From Elysia chlorotica (taxonomy: Eukaryota > Mollusca > Gastropoda > Plakobranchidae): DNA of 64,000 nt. The position numbers and the translations under genes were made by a program. Below are positions 35,769 to 48,985 of this stretch, one piece after another (position 1 is the stretch's first letter; every line of letters starts with the position of its first letter). The notes beneath the pieces were generated by a model. The model made no database searches, had not been told where the DNA came from, and worked only from the letters and a program-made list of their open reading frames with translations. Location: the NCBI GenBank assembly GCA_003991915.1, contig RQTK01000417.1, positions 62,001 to 126,000 on the forward strand, written 5' to 3'.

Positions 35769-36249
35769 CTGGGAGAGAAACAATGACAAATGTCTTTAAT
35801 AAAGTAAATTGACTGTAAAATAACTTGGACAGTACAATGTACACTGCATAACATTTGAAAAGTTTAACTTCAATTGTCATATTTGAATCTATAACATCCA
35901 CAAACTATCTTGCAGACAAGTCCCAAGACTTGTGCCTGAAATATATTAGCATTAGTGCTTTGGATTGACAAGTAGGAGGTGAAAGGTTCGATCCTCAACT
36001 GATATTTCCATTTATGTATTGCAGAGCTTTCAATTGGAACCACCCTTTTTTTTTACCCCCACGGATCCAACTAGCAAGAAACAACGTGGCAACCAGAGCA
36101 GGTATCAAACCAGGAACCTTTTTATTAGAAGCAGCAGGCTACACCCTTGGACCATTGCAACCCTGAGAGAGAGAGAAAGTAGAAAGACATACACAGAGTC
36201 CAACCAACCTGGTGGTTGCAGTACTTAAGACCAAACTCAAGACTTTCAA

Positions 36250-37565
36250 TGACAACGCCGGATGACAGCACACAAGTATAATGTACAGTGCCTAAGAGAG
36301 ATACAGAAATCAAAGCTTTTCAAAATCGAGCTGAGGAACAAGTTCAGTGTGTCTCCTTACTACCAGAAGAGACAATCGAAGAAAGGTGGCGTAGCCTGCG
36401 AGAGACCTGGAAGGACACACATCACGGAAACAAAGAACTTGAAACATCAGATCAACCAGGCACAGGGCATAGAGGAAAAACACCTTGTAAAGCTGCCCAA
36501 GAAAGAGGACCTGCCACCATGCGGTAACTGGCGAAGAATTATGTTGTTATCCATCTCTGGCAAAGTTTAAACAAGAATCATGTTAGAGAGGCTGGAGACT
36601 ACACTGGACAAGAGACATCACCATAATTCAACAACTTTATAAAGACACTACATGTACTTGCCAAGTCATCCACGATGATAAACTAACAGAGCCCTTCAAC
36701 GTAAAAACTGGCGTCCGCTAGGGTCGTTTGCTATCGTCGATCTTCCTTATGGTGGTTGACTGGGTTATGTGAAAGTCAACTACAGGCCAGACGACCTTCA
36801 TGAGGCAGCTGGAGGATCTTGACTTTGCAGACGATATCAACCTCCTCTCACAAAGACAACAAGACGCAGAAGAAAAACTATATCGTGTGTCAGAAGAAGC
36901 CAGAAAAACTGGACTCCAGATAAATATCAGAAAAACTGAGGCCATACGAATCAATAATAGACAGGCAGACCCACTGAAGCTGGATCAGGAAAATATCAAA
37001 GAGGTTGATAAGTTTGTTTATCTTGGCAGTGTTGTAAGTAAAGACGGAGGAACATACACGGACATCAGGTGCCGAATCAGTAAGGCCAGAGAATACGCTT
37101 TTAATACCCTAAGACCAATCTGGAGGTCTACAGCCCTGTCGGTGCGAAACAAGATCTGGTTCTTTAATACCAATGTGAAGTCTGTCTTACTCTATGGCGC
37201 GTTACCAAGACCAACAGCCATAAACTACAATCATTCATCAACAGATGCCCCAGAAGCATCCTCAGAGTTCGGTGGCCTGAAGCAACCACGAACAAAGAAC
37301 TTTGGGACAGAACGAAGCAAATCCCCATCGCGACAGAGATCAGAAAGCGTGAATAGGGCTGGATAGGCCACACGCTTCGAAAGCCTGTATCCAACATCAC
37401 AAGGCAAGCCCTGGAGTGGAACCCCCAAGTTAAACGCAAGGTCGGATGACTTGTCGGCGAAGCACCGATGCTGAGATCAAAGACTCTAGTAGTATATGGG
37501 CCAGAACCGCGTTCGGTGGAGGGGATTTGTTGCGGCCCTATGTTCCACAGGGAATCAAGAGGCTT
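36250..37565 (+). mobile_element. Dead endonuclease/RT LINE fragment in intron 1 (RTE/craniofacial-type)
   Basis: Plus-strand pieces in shifting frames: an inter-domain linker (36288-36527), NWRRIMLLSISGKV, VIHDDKLTEPFNVKTGVR, then LDFADDINLLSQRQQDAEEK with the FADD catalytic pair, and VDKFVYLGSVVSKDGGTYTD. After 37366 the frame shifts but [10 protein letters not shown] and ALEWNP-type sequence continues to the 3' end near 37560. It is antisense to the acid phosphatase gene. Confidence 0.85.
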
Positions 37566-38442
37566 TTAAAACTAAACTAAACAGGCCAACCGCACTATAC
37601 ACGGTTTCTTGCAGCCAAGATTTTTAGACTGATTTCTTGTAGATCTATAGAATGATGTAGACTAGGCATCTGATTTTTATACTTTACATTTTTAGGAGAT
37701 GCCTAGTTTATAAAGGATGAATACTCAGAATAGTGATTTTAAAATGAAACATAGTCCAGTTATTAATTTAAGCACTTGACTAGGAGGCGGACGACTTTGT
37801 TCGCGGTGTGCATATATTTCTTTCAAAGCCGAAAAAAGAGTTGAGGTTCTTGTCAAGAATTTTTACTCGAAGTCTATGCTAGGCCTTGTAGGACAAACTA
37901 GATAGGTTTTTCTTATTCGTTTTGTGTAATTTTATCTCAATACTGCTGTACTTTCTCATTTTTCAGGCCTAGATCATTGTTATAAATAATATTATTTTTG
38001 ATGATCTCTAGTTTCAGAAAATAGATCTATATCTGTATCTTGGCCCTACTTTAATTTACTTTTAAATATAAAAAAAAAAAAAATAGGCCTACAGTAGGCC
38101 TACCGTTTTTTCTTTAAATTTAATTCAACATTTGTATCCACCAATCTGGATACTAAAAATTACAGAACAAAATAAGAATCCAGCTAGACAAGTCTAGTTC
38201 TATGTAAATCTAAACCTTCTCTACAGATACCAATACACTCTAGGAGTGCCCACTGATTTTTTTCTGTGTTAGATCCATAGATCAAGGTAGAGATGATATC
38301 CAGATCTAGAATCTAGTTAAAATTATTATAATCACAGAGTTTTATATCTCTTGATAATCTAGAATCTAGACTGGGCTATCTGAATTTTGATAACATCTGT
38401 GGTAATATCGAGATCAGCATCATTATTTAAGTAGTCACTCAC

Positions 38443-38560
38443 CTCTATTCTACACCACTGGTTGCAATTTAAAAACTCGCGCTCATGCAACACCACAGAA
38501 GATTCAGAACTTGGAGAAGTGAGAAGGGCAGAAATATGAGAAAACTGAAAAGTGAAAACT
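38443..38560 (-). other. Putative noncoding first exon of the acid phosphatase gene
   Basis: On the minus strand a near-consensus splice donor (AGAG|GTGAGTGAC) ends at 38443. The coding exon at 35768 begins with a good acceptor (TTTCTCTCCCAG) 22 bases before the ATG, so a 5'UTR intron of 35769-38442 is expected. The outer edge near 38560 is a guess; no TATA box is clear. The intervening intron carries a LINE fragment. Confidence 0.4.
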
Positions 38561-38569
38561 GTTGTTATT

Positions 38570-41226
38570 TGCAACTGTAAGCCTCAGAAAAGGCACAGAT
38601 ATGCAGATAAGCTAACAGCAGTCAGGTGAGAGTGAGAGAAGGGGAAGTTGATCCGGCAAAAAGAGCTCTTCAGTTTCGTTTTATTTTCTTAAGCTCTTCA
38701 GTGTTCTTTTGTTTCCCTTATGCAAAGTATAATGTTAACAATAACAAAAACAACAATTATTATGACTGTAGGATGGACAAAACTAAAGTATTACAACTAA
38801 ATTTAAACTGTATTCAACTCAAAGTTGTGTACCTTCAGGATCTATAACTTTAATATGTTTGCTTGAAGAGGTTGCATCAAATTAAAGTAGGCTCAATAAT
38901 TTATAATCAGAATTAATAATTAACCCAAGCGTTATAAGAAAACGGTGCACTGTGCGCACGCACTTAGAAAATAAAAAGAATCAATATTTACAGCACCTTC
39001 GATTTGTTTGTTGTTCAGGGAAGGGGAGGAAACAGTAATTGTTGCGTCTGTTCGTTTGTTGTTGTTTTTTTAAATACATGTACATTTTTAGTTTTTATTA
39101 ATTCGTTAATTTTCATTAAAAATTGATTAGGCGTTTGATATTATTAGTTTAGTTACTCTAAAATTCTCTGGCCCATTTGTAATTCTGTAAAATTTTGGAT
39201 TTTAGGGTGGAGCGGTTTGATTTGATCGCATGTCTAAGTTTGAGACGAAGACAAATAATTATTTATAGATAGCATAATTATTATTTTGATAAGTCTACAT
39301 ATACTGCAGGCGTAAGTTTTTCTCCCCCAAACCCTCCTGTCAAATACGTCTAACCATTTAACATGACACTAACCAAATTAAATGTTACACCAGGCTGTTT
39401 TGAATCTGTTGTGATACCGACAGTGAGAGACAGCTGGCCAAACTCTGACGGCGATGACCATGCACCGTCCTAGCCTTGGCTCTGCTCGAGATGGTACAGT
39501 TGCTTATCAGGGACTCACAGAGGAGTTATCTCTAGTGTGGATGTAACCAATGGCAGTTAAAGGATTACTTAAAACAATATGAAAATGTAACCAATAGCAG
39601 AGTGAGGATAACTTAAAACCATAAAGTTATATGGAAGGAATGATTTTATGTGAAGTGGAGAGGTGGGTGAGTAGGCCTACATTAATTTCGGCACATGAAT
39701 CCTCGTATGATACACGAAACATGAATGTACATAATGTATATTGACGGATTATATTTTGTATTTTTTATATCAATCGGCAAATGTGAACAATTACATTATT
39801 GGTGTTGCTTACAAGTTATGTTTAATCTAAGATATTTAGGATTAATATTGAAGTTTGCTTGGTCGAAAACGTTGATGGCAGTGGGCTGTGGGTACTGTCC
39901 AACCCCATGTGTTCTTCGACTCACCCGACGCTACTGTCCAGAGGTATGATGACTATAAAAAACGCGAGACTTAAGGAACGACCGAATTCAAGTAGGCCCT
40001 ATCGTTTATGACACTGCTCTCACTAAAAGGGTGACGCTATGCGGCAACTGCACAAACCCTTGCCTGAAATCACGCCTTCCGCAGAGTACTCTTGGCAAGA
40101 TGCAGGACATCTACACAACCAAAGAAAATACGGATCTGTCACTTTTACTGCCGAAACTCAAACTGCACGAAAAAGGAAGAAGCTGGTCCTCAGTAGCTTA
40201 CCCGTGTGCGCATAGAGCACAGCCGATGTAGAATATAACTCTGGAGCCTTAAAACACAAAAAAAAAACAGACAATTTCCATTCAATACATCCTGTTACAA
40301 GAATGTGTGTATGTCTGTGTGTGTGTGTTTGTGGGGAGAGGGGATGCGCTATAAAGAATAAGTTTTGGTAACAACGTTATTGGTCTAAAAAGAAACAGCA
40401 ATCTGAGTCATTAAATTGAACGCATCGTTAAATTAGCAGGAGAAGCACCACATGGTCAATAGCTTACCTCTTTAAGCCGATGAGAGACACCAAGTGACAA
40501 CCGTATTCTGTTGAATATCCTTTAACCGGTTGGTGTAAAGTTGAAAAAAAAGGAGAAAAAAAAGTGTTTTCACTCGTTGCGTCGAAATCTACAACACATA
40601 CTTTGTTAATTAAACTTCTGTCTATGTAAGACTGTAAGGCTGATTTAAAAGAGCGAAGAAAGAAAAAGTAGAGGCCTAACGTTGAAACTGCATGAGCGTT
40701 TGCTTGATGGTGAAGATAAGCCCCACGTTATCTGGGCGAGCCTGCATGTGACCAACAGTGAGAGACAAGTGGTCAAACTCCCACCACCCAGGCTCTGTTC
40801 AACATGGCGGAGTTGCTTTTCAGGGAGGCGTTATCTCCCCCTGATATTGACACTGTGTTCTTGCCCACCTTGGTGAAGTCACACGCTGCTTCCAACCTTT
40901 GTCTTGCTCCACACATGCTATACACATGTAAAGCCTATACAGTAGTTTTCGTTTCTTTGTTGTTGTTTTGGGGTTTTACATTTCCTATTTAGTCCTTTTG
41001 TTGTTTATGCTGTTGTTTGTGTGTTTCCCAAAATTTGTTCTAAAAGAATTGTATTTGGAGACGGGACCACTAGCTGAGTTTCGAACCCAAGCCACCCTGC
41101 TCGTCATTACAGAGTCAACCAATTGACGCACTGACTAACTTCTTATATGTAACGGGAAGCTCACGTATAGATCATGTCTATTAAATTACATTACGCTGCT
41201 AAAAACTACTGCAGGTGGTAATCTAT
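38570..41226. other. Region upstream of the acid phosphatase gene
   Basis: Probable promoter area just above 38560, without a clear TATA or CCAAT box. Two related segments (39415-39535 and 40735-40845, sharing GACAGTGAGAGACA and TCAGGGA..AGTTATCTC) suggest a dispersed repeat. A minus-oriented tRNA-like SINE head lies at about 41065-41135 (GGGTTCGAAACTC on minus). No gene recognised. Confidence 0.4.
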
Positions 41227-43149
41227 AACCTATTTGAGATATTCTCACCGCGGGCTTAGCACAGCGTTCAATTCTTCGGTGATTGTTACTGTTAGTTCCC
41301 AAAACTGAAAGTTAATCCCCGAGAGATCTTATAGTAATAGCTATGGACAAGGGAATCGAACCAACGACCTATGCTTTTAATAGCCCTTTACTCTACTGAC
41401 TGATCTAAGTGGTGCGGGGCCACATTACAGGCCTGGCGATCACGGGGCCCTTAGCGAGACGGAGACGGTCGGTAAGGGAGTCTACTCTGGTGTCCAATCA
41501 GAGCTGTCTGTGGCTACACCAAGCTAAACCAAGCGTGGGTCGACAGTATCATAAGACAAATTTGTCGATCCTGGTATATACTTGCCCAAGCAACACAGAT
41601 GCCAGCCGAAGCATGTGATGCCAGGATCAAAGGTCACCGGTCAGCGGGGAATCGCTCTTCGCACATACACGCGAGCCTAGATTCTGGCTTGGTCAGCTAT
41701 CTAGGTCAGCGGTTATGCGATTAGCTAACTTTTCAAATATCTAAAAAACTACGCTGATTTCATATATCATTTTTATTGTGACCCTATTTTATTACTATCT
41801 GAGACTAAATATACTACTTGGATCTATACTTATGAAGGCATTCTGGAGAAAAGTGTGTTTAAAGTTTTGAATCGAGAGCCGGAAAACAATGGCGGTCGTC
41901 CAACACAGATCAAGTTTTGCCTCCCCATAGCAAAACACAGAAACCGTCGTGCGACGCGGAAGCTGGTAACCGTCGCACGACAGCCGGTCTATCTTCAGAA
42001 ACGATTAACCACTGAAAATTGGATCTCCGCACAATTGCCTGTGTATGGCCAGGATGCATGTATGAGTTGGTATATCTTCAGCTTTTACCGTCGTGAGTAG
42101 CGCAAATTATGTATTGTAACAACATACAGTCACACCAGGTGTCGAGCTACCAACCCCATACATGTGAAATGTGTTGAGGCATATTGTTTTTCCCCTGTGC
42201 TGAGAATTGAAAAGACCTTCAAATTTACGGTAGTGCTCAGCAATATAGTTACCAATATCGAGGGACCCCTGTGCGATGAAGGGTAGCCGACAAACTAAAC
42301 CAGTTCTATGATCTTATCTGATGTTTCACTCGTCTAAAATAGGTCGCAAAGGTTTGTGGGACAAATTGTATAAGTTCTAACCCTTGACCTACTTTATGCT
42401 CAGTAACTTTCACTTGGCAACACGCACAACTCCCTTTTCCCTTGTTAGCTTCGTCAACTATGTAAATAGGCTTACTGGGGCTATCGTAGCTACTGCAATG
42501 TAAGTGTCTTATTAATTTTTGAGCTAGTAAAGTATTAGATTGACTAGGCTAAAAGAAAATACGTTATAGGGGTCATTTGTACAGCGTTATGATAAGCTTA
42601 CGATTCGCCTCAAGATAAGCTAAAAAGGAAACAATAAGACAGCTAAAAAAGAAGAAAAAGAACGAAGGGGACTACTTTTTAACTTTTTGAATTAAAAAAA
42701 AGTTTCTGGGCACCCAGGCGATAGGTTTGTTAAATTATCGCTACCAACGTCAACCCAAACCATTAGCTTGCGAACAATTTATTACTCCTATTTTCAAGTA
42801 TTTGTTTTATTTATAACATTGTTGAGATTTCCTCTCGAGAATACACACTCTGTTTGTCTTAGTTCTTTTTACTAGAGAACATCTCTCCTTTTTCAAACTT
42901 CCACAATTTGTTGGTGAGACACGTATTCGACAACGGGTCCAAAGGTTTTCGTCTGAAATGTAGGCTACGTGCTGTCACAAAGAGACAGACTGGTAAAATC
43001 AGGTTTTGCCTGTCAGTCGCTTACATTGTAGTGACACCGACCCTAACTGTATGGACCGAAATCCTACACAAAGTTTGGCCGATCTTGGAGCAGAGCACCT
43101 CCAGAATAGAGTCCCAAAGCTCTGTTCAACCTGCTCGTTTCTTCAGCCT

Positions 43150-43330
43150 GTGTGTCAAAGCCACATACTTAGATCTATTTTGCCATGACTATCAAAGCCA
43201 CAGACTTAGATCTATAATGCCATGACTATCAAAGCCACAGACTTAGATCTATAATGCCATGTCTGTCAAAGCCACATACTTAGATCTATAATGCTATGTC
43301 TGTGAACGCCACAGACTTATAATGACATCG
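43150..43330 (+). repeat. About 38-bp tandem repeat inside copy 1
   Basis: Units TCAAAGCCACAGACTTAGAT followed by CTATAATGCCATG. Four copies here versus about two or three in the paralogous block at 45190-45300. Confidence 0.88.
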
Positions 43331-43508
43331 GTTATGGCATTGTAAGTCTCATTTCAAGAGGCATAACTAAGGAGGTGTAAAAAAAAAACAACAGTTGCTT
43401 CTCTTTTTATACAGGTTCGCTTAGTTTATGTCAATGTACATGAGCATTGTAAACTAAATTGACAATTGTAAACTAAATGCACGCGTTTAGTCAGCAATGT
43501 AATTAAAG

Positions 43509-43732
43509 AGGTCCCGAGTTCGAATCCTGGCTGTTGCAATCCCTACTGGTTGGGTCGGTGTCAGTATAATGTGACCGGCTGAGACAGGAGTCATGGTATC
43601 CCCACCCTGTCTCGTGTGTGGCAGCACATAAAATTGTCAGACGTCCGTCTTGGGGCCCGTCCACGATATAGCCTATTAGTTGCTGACGTTGGACGTTAAA
43701 ACCCAACCAACAAAACCAACAAAACCAACAAA
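43509..43732 (+). mobile_element. SINE with tRNA-like B box, most complete copy
   Basis: Begins with GAGTTCGAATCCTGGC, a Pol III B box as in tRNA genes. GGTCGGTGTCAGTATAATGT, the family core and GACGTTAAAACCCAACCAAC follow. It interrupts the end of duplication copy 1, so it is younger than that copy's sequence. Confidence 0.88.
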
Positions 43733-43748
43733 GCCTGCATGCACTAAT

Positions 43749-45475
43749 AATAAACCTATTTGAATATTCTCACCGCGGGCTTAGCTACAGCGTTCAATTC
43801 CTTCGGTGATTGTTACTGTTAGTTCCCAAAACTGAAAGTTAATCCCCGAGAGATCTTATAGTAATAGCTATGGACAAGGGAATCGAACCAACGACCTATG
43901 CTTTTAATAGCCCTTTTACTCTACTGACCATGATCTAATGGTGCGGGGCCACATTACTGGCCTGGAGATCACGGGGCCCTTAGCGAGACGGAGACGGTCG
44001 GTAAGGGAGTCTACTCTGGTGTCCAATCAGAGCCGTTGTTACCGTCGTGAGTGGCGCAAATTATGTGTTGTAACAATGTGTATACCCGGTACAGTCACAC
44101 CAGGTGTCGAGCTACCAACCCCATACATGGAAGGCGTACGTGCTGTGAAATGTGTTGAGGCCATAGATGTATATAGGCCTAATCGCCATTTTTTTGTAAG
44201 CATTCTAGGGGTAGTTATATGTCTATGGTTGAGGCATATTGTTTTTCCCCTGTGCTGAGAATTGAAAAGACCTTCAATTTACGGTAGTGCTCAGCAATAT
44301 GGTTACCAATATCGAGGGACCCCTGTGTGATGAAGGGTAGCCGCGGAAGAACGGGGGTTATGAAACCGACAAACTAAACCAGTTCTATGATCTTATCTGA
44401 TGTTTCACTCGTCTAAAATAGGTCGAAAAGGTTTGTGGGACAAATTGTATAAGTTCTAACCCTTGACCTACTTTATGCTCAGTAACTTTCACTTGGCAAC
44501 ACGCACAACTCCCTCTTCCCTTGTTAGCTTCGTGAACTATATAAATAGGCTTACTGGGGCTATCGTAAGTGTCTTATCAATTTTTGAACTTGTAGATTTA
44601 CTATTAGATTGACTAGGCTAAAAGAAAATACGTTATAGGGGTCGTTTGTACAGCGTTATGATAAGCTTACGACTCGCCTCAAGATAAGCTAAAAAGGAAA
44701 CAATAAGACAGCTAAAACAAAAAGAAGAAAAAAAAAACGAAGGGGACTACTTTTTAACTTTTTTAATAAAAATTTATAAAAAGTTTCTTGGCACCCAGGC
44801 GATAGGTTGTTAAATTATCGCTACCAACGCCTACCCAAACCATCAGCTTGCGAACAATTTACTACTCCTATTTTCAATTATTTGTTTTATTTATAACATT
44901 GTTGAGATATCTTCTCTGTTTGTTTTAATTCTTTGTACTTCCATAATTTGTCGACGAGAAACGTATTCGACAACGGGTCCAAAAGTTTTAGTCTGAAATG
45001 TAGGCTACGTGCTGTCACAAAGAGACAAGCCGGTGAAATCAGGTTTCCCGTGTCAGTCGCTTACATTATAGTAACACTGACCCTAACTGTAGGGGCCAAT
45101 ATCCTACACAAAGTTTGGCCAATCTTGGAGCAGAGCATCTCCAGAATAGAGTCCCAAAGCTCTGTTAGACTTGTGCGTTTCTTCAGTCTGTCTGTTAAAG
45201 CCACAGACTTAGATCTATAATGCCATGTCTGTCAAAGCTACATACTTAGATCTATAATGCCATGTCTGTCAAAGCCACAGACTTATAATGACATCGGTTA
45301 TGGCATTTTAGGTCTCATTTCAAGAGGCATAACTACGGAGGTGTAAAAAAAACAACAGTTGCTTCTCTTTTTATACAGGTTCGCTTAGTTTATATCAATG
45401 TACATGGGCATTGTAGGCGCGCGTTTAGTCAGTAGTGTAATTAAAGCGTGTGGTTACGCACGCACTAACAATAAT
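43749..45475 (+). repeat. Large tandem duplication, copy 2
   Basis: Paralogue of 41227-43748. The short open frames in the two copies (43938-44258 and 44933-45220 here, 41409-41618 and 42908-43225 there) are not preserved as one coding frame, so this is not a duplicated gene as far as I can see. Confidence 0.9.
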
Positions 45476-46555
45476 AATGATATGGTTTTCGGTTAACTTA
45501 CAAAAATACTGAACATGTTCTTAGATGGGTATACTTTTGTCATATCTTTGAGGGTGAGATACCGATTTTCATAACACATTCAGTCACCCACCGAACAATA
45601 CATGTATCAACAAACCTGTCTTATCCGATGTCATGTCAAGCTGAAGTAGGTGGTACAATGTACAATTATGCATGTATTCAAAGAGGAACAACTGTGTTCT
45701 ATTTTGAAGTTTTGGTTCTCTTTTCTTGTTGTGTCCCCTTTCATACAACTTCTTTTATGCTTCGAAATCGTTGAGTTGCTGTAAGTTTTTTTTCTCTTCA
45801 AAACACTGTAAGAATGTTAGCTCGCCACTAAGTCCAAATTACATCATCCTTCCTCTCTAGTAGTCCCATTTTTCAAAGCTGAGCAAGGCCGTTTGAGTTT
45901 GGGTTTAATTGTTCTCCACAATCCTTGATGGACAAACTACGAGATGTTTGGTGGTATATGTATAGGCGATTAACTTTTTATGAATATGTTAGACATCCAG
46001 ACTACAAAACAGTAATCTTTGCAAAATGATGCTATTACGGGGTATTACAATTTTTTAAATTATTTTTTGGTGCGCCTTATGTCCCCAGGTTTACCGAAAA
46101 ATACCATACTGAGACGATACTGTCTCGACAAGTCAGGCTTGGAACACCAACTGGAAAGGCTCCCATCCCCTGCAAATTTTTTTTTCTTGAACATAATTAT
46201 CTGTTGTTTCAATCATTAATAATTTATTTTAGAATATATCTTAAAATTTGACAAGCTTTTATTTTGTCCCCTCCATACGACCTTTCATTGCCCTCATTTC
46301 TTTACCCAACGCATCAGGCAGATTTGTCGGATCGCTTGGTAGCTTGACTTTATTGCATCCATTGAAATCTGTGGTGGCGATAGCTGTCATATGTTGTACA
46401 ATGTATTCTGGTTGTCATTCCACAAGCGGCCGTCCCCACTCCCCAGCCCTCCCCGATACGTGAACTGTCCGTGATTGTCCCGGGGCCGTGAGCAGCCAGG
46501 CGGAAAGGTGGGGCGCTTTCATCTCGGCAGAACCCGCAGGCTCTAGATCTATCTG
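45476..46555. other. Intergenic stretch, nothing recognised
   Basis: Unique AT-rich DNA, no exon or element identified. Confidence 0.45.
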
Positions 46556-46672
46556 GCGAAACCTCCAGGTTTACTCTATGTGACAGAACCTCCAGGTTTA
46601 CTCTATGTGACAGAACCTCCAGGTTTACTCTGTGTGGCAAAACCTCCAGGTTTACTCTGTGTGATAGAATCT
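46556..46672 (+). repeat. 27-bp minisatellite, four copies
   Basis: The unit AACCTCCAGGTTTACTCTAT followed by GTGACAG is repeated. It encodes the repeated HRVNLEVLS in the minus-strand frame, an artefact. Confidence 0.92.
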
Positions 46673-47560
46673 TCAGCTTGATGAATAACAAAGCCCCACG
46701 CAATGCGAAGGGGTGTCGATGTGTCAAGCTTGGCTCCCAAAAATAGATGGCCATCCCCACCGACTTGAATGAAGGGAGGGCGTTTTTGCATAAGGATTAT
46801 GGTTATATTGCTTATTTATTTATATATCTTGTATTAATTTAAAACTTATAGCACATTAAGGACGGAGTTGTATTTATAGAACACTTGTGTTTTCTACCCT
46901 ATACACAGAAACAATTAAATTATGACTAGACGTCAAACTTACTTTGCATATATGTTAAACTAAACTGACCTTCCTTACTATTTGTGCAGGCCTAAAGCTA
47001 TGTTTCAATCAGTCATAATAAATTTTTAGCGCAATTACTAAGGGAACCAAAGCGATAAATGGATATAATTCCTCCAACATGTGATAAAATTGCCTAATTT
47101 CGGGTTTATATTTGCGAAGGTCAAAAGACAGAACTACCAATTGAATGGTGTGTTGACCATTTTCATGCTTGCATCCTCCAGGCGTGACGTCAGAGCATAC
47201 AGTTCCATCAACCAGTAGGTACGTTGTTTACCTCAGTCCATAGATTTGTATAACTTCCCCTAGATTACTTAGTTACGTAACAGTGTGGCAGAACTTGAAT
47301 GTTACTGGGGAGAGGAAAGTGGGGGCAGGACGAAACGCACACAGATTTCTATTAATAGAAATCAAGCTGCTACCGCGCGTCAGTCCTTTGATGCGCTAAA
47401 GCATGATGCGCTAGGATAGGCCTAGTGGGCCTATGCCTATAGTGTTACAAAACAATGTTACATGATGAGCACATCCCTGTATGTAATCAACCAGAGCTTA
47501 AATGATGGTGGTGGTAGCGGTGGACGTGGCGGCAGTGGCCGTGCTGGTGGTGGCGGCGGC
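46673..47560. other. Intergenic stretch
   Basis: Contains one full CRE palindrome TGACGTCA at 47185-47192 and a small TTCTATTAATAGAA inverted repeat near 47347. No gene recognised. Confidence 0.4.
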
Positions 47561-47565
47561 GGTGT

Positions 47566-47632
<67 letters not shown>
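47505..47632 (+). repeat. GGTGGC-rich tract and (GAT)n microsatellite
   Basis: GGTGG/GGCGG units, then (GAT)n at 47563-47630. Poly-Asp, poly-Met and poly-His frames are repeat translations. Confidence 0.95.
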
Positions 47633-47879
47633 ATGGACCAAACAAAAAGAGGAATGTCACAGGAAGAACGAAAAGAACCAGCACAAAACTCTGGGAAGAA
47701 TGGGCAGAGTCCGTAGGCTGTTGTGCTAGTGGTAGGTGTGAAGGGGACCAGCAACAGAAAACAAACTCAGCCGATATGCCATTACGTGTTCTCATCGGTT
47801 CAGCTAGTGAGATGGTAACAAGAAGCTTTTATTGACTATTAGTCTCACTTTCTACAAAGTTTACATTTTCTCGTTAACT

Positions 47880-48030
47880 GTTTATCTGCGTCTATCTTTG
47901 TCTCCCACCCTCTGTCTGTCTGCCTGTTTGTCTGATTATTACCCTATTATCTGTCTGTCTGCCTGTACATCTCTTTGAATCTCTTTTTCCTGCCTCTTCC
48001 TCCTTTACATCTTTTCTCGTTCACTATTCT

Positions 48031-48093
<63 letters not shown>

Positions 48094-48095
48094 TC
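47880..48095 (+). repeat. (TCTG)/(TC)n microsatellite
   Basis: Degenerate TCTG at 47910-47970 and (TC)n at 48029-48090. Confidence 0.93.
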
Positions 48096-48985
48096 GTTTT
48101 CCCCCTCAGCCTTTCATCCCCCTCTCTATTCTCCTCTACGTCTCTCTACCTTTCCTAGCCCTCCCTTCAGGTAATGAGCATCTGTCACAAAACGCGCCTG
48201 ATGTGGCATCAATCGCGGGATTAGGTCACGTGAGCTGCCCATCCACTGCTCAGTCTTCGGCACCGTTAATGAAGAGCCAATCATCTAATGAGTGACACGA
48301 CCTTCCTGTTTGTAGCCACCCTCAGCCACAGGCACACGGGGCAGTACGCAGTGGAGCGCTCGTCACGCTGTAATTCAGGGTGGCTCTCCAGGGAGCGATC
48401 TACGGGACCCGCCTTGGGAACCTGGGAGACGATCGAGAACGCTTATTGCCCCCAAACAGCACCCAAGGGAGATCCTTATGCCCTGCTACAAACAACTGCT
48501 TCTCTGTAGTACTTAGACACGAGCCTGTTAGTGAACTACATCTGTTAATACATTGAATACGAACGATCATGTAGTACATACATGTATTGCACAATGGCAG
48601 GTGAAATAAAGTGTTGCATTTGAATCGATTGGTGGATTCATATGAATTCATAAGTGCAAGCCTTTGCTAAAATCTTTATTATTCGAATTTTTTCAACATG
48701 CGAGGACGTACAACTCAAAACAAAGATGGGCAGAGGGGAAACTTTTAACAGGTGTGCCTCGAGTTGGAGAAGAAAAGAAGAAAGGAATGAAGGGCGGATG
48801 GACAGAAGAAAGAAGGACGGACGCACGGAAGAAAGAATAAGCCATAAACGGAATGTGTTTATTAAAAAAATGTGTATTCTATTAAAGGGTGTGACAACAT
48901 CCGAAGCAAGTTTACCTTACCAAAATTTAATGTGACAGTCTGTAGAAAAGCCTCCTTGGGGTCTCCAACGGACCATGATCCCGCT
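48096..48985. other. Intergenic stretch, relatively G+C-rich at 48160-48500
   Basis: Has a TCACGTGA E-box at about 48226 and a GAGCCAATCA CCAAT box near 48274, but no coding exon could be tied to it. Weak promoter candidate only. Confidence 0.3.

Larger units (their letters stand above)
41227..43748 (+). repeat. Large tandem duplication, copy 1
   Basis: Matches 43749-45475 in order: CTCACCGCGGGCTTAGC, a minus-oriented tRNA-like head (GGGAATCGAACCAACGACC), GTCGAGCTACCAACCCCATA, CTCCCTTTTCCCTTGTTAGC and so on. It differs by about 560 extra bases (41515-42080) and a later SINE insertion at 43509-43732. Confidence 0.9.

Noticed and set aside
43503-43706. Recurrent ORF ([20 protein letters not shown] and so on) seen at several loci
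   Set aside because: It is the translated SINE core on one strand; the frame is open because the repeats share descent, not because a protein is conserved.
46350-46760. 136-codon frame with HRVNLEVLS repeats, suggesting a repeat protein
   Set aside because: The repeat period equals the 27-bp minisatellite and the flanking sequence shows no splice or domain support.
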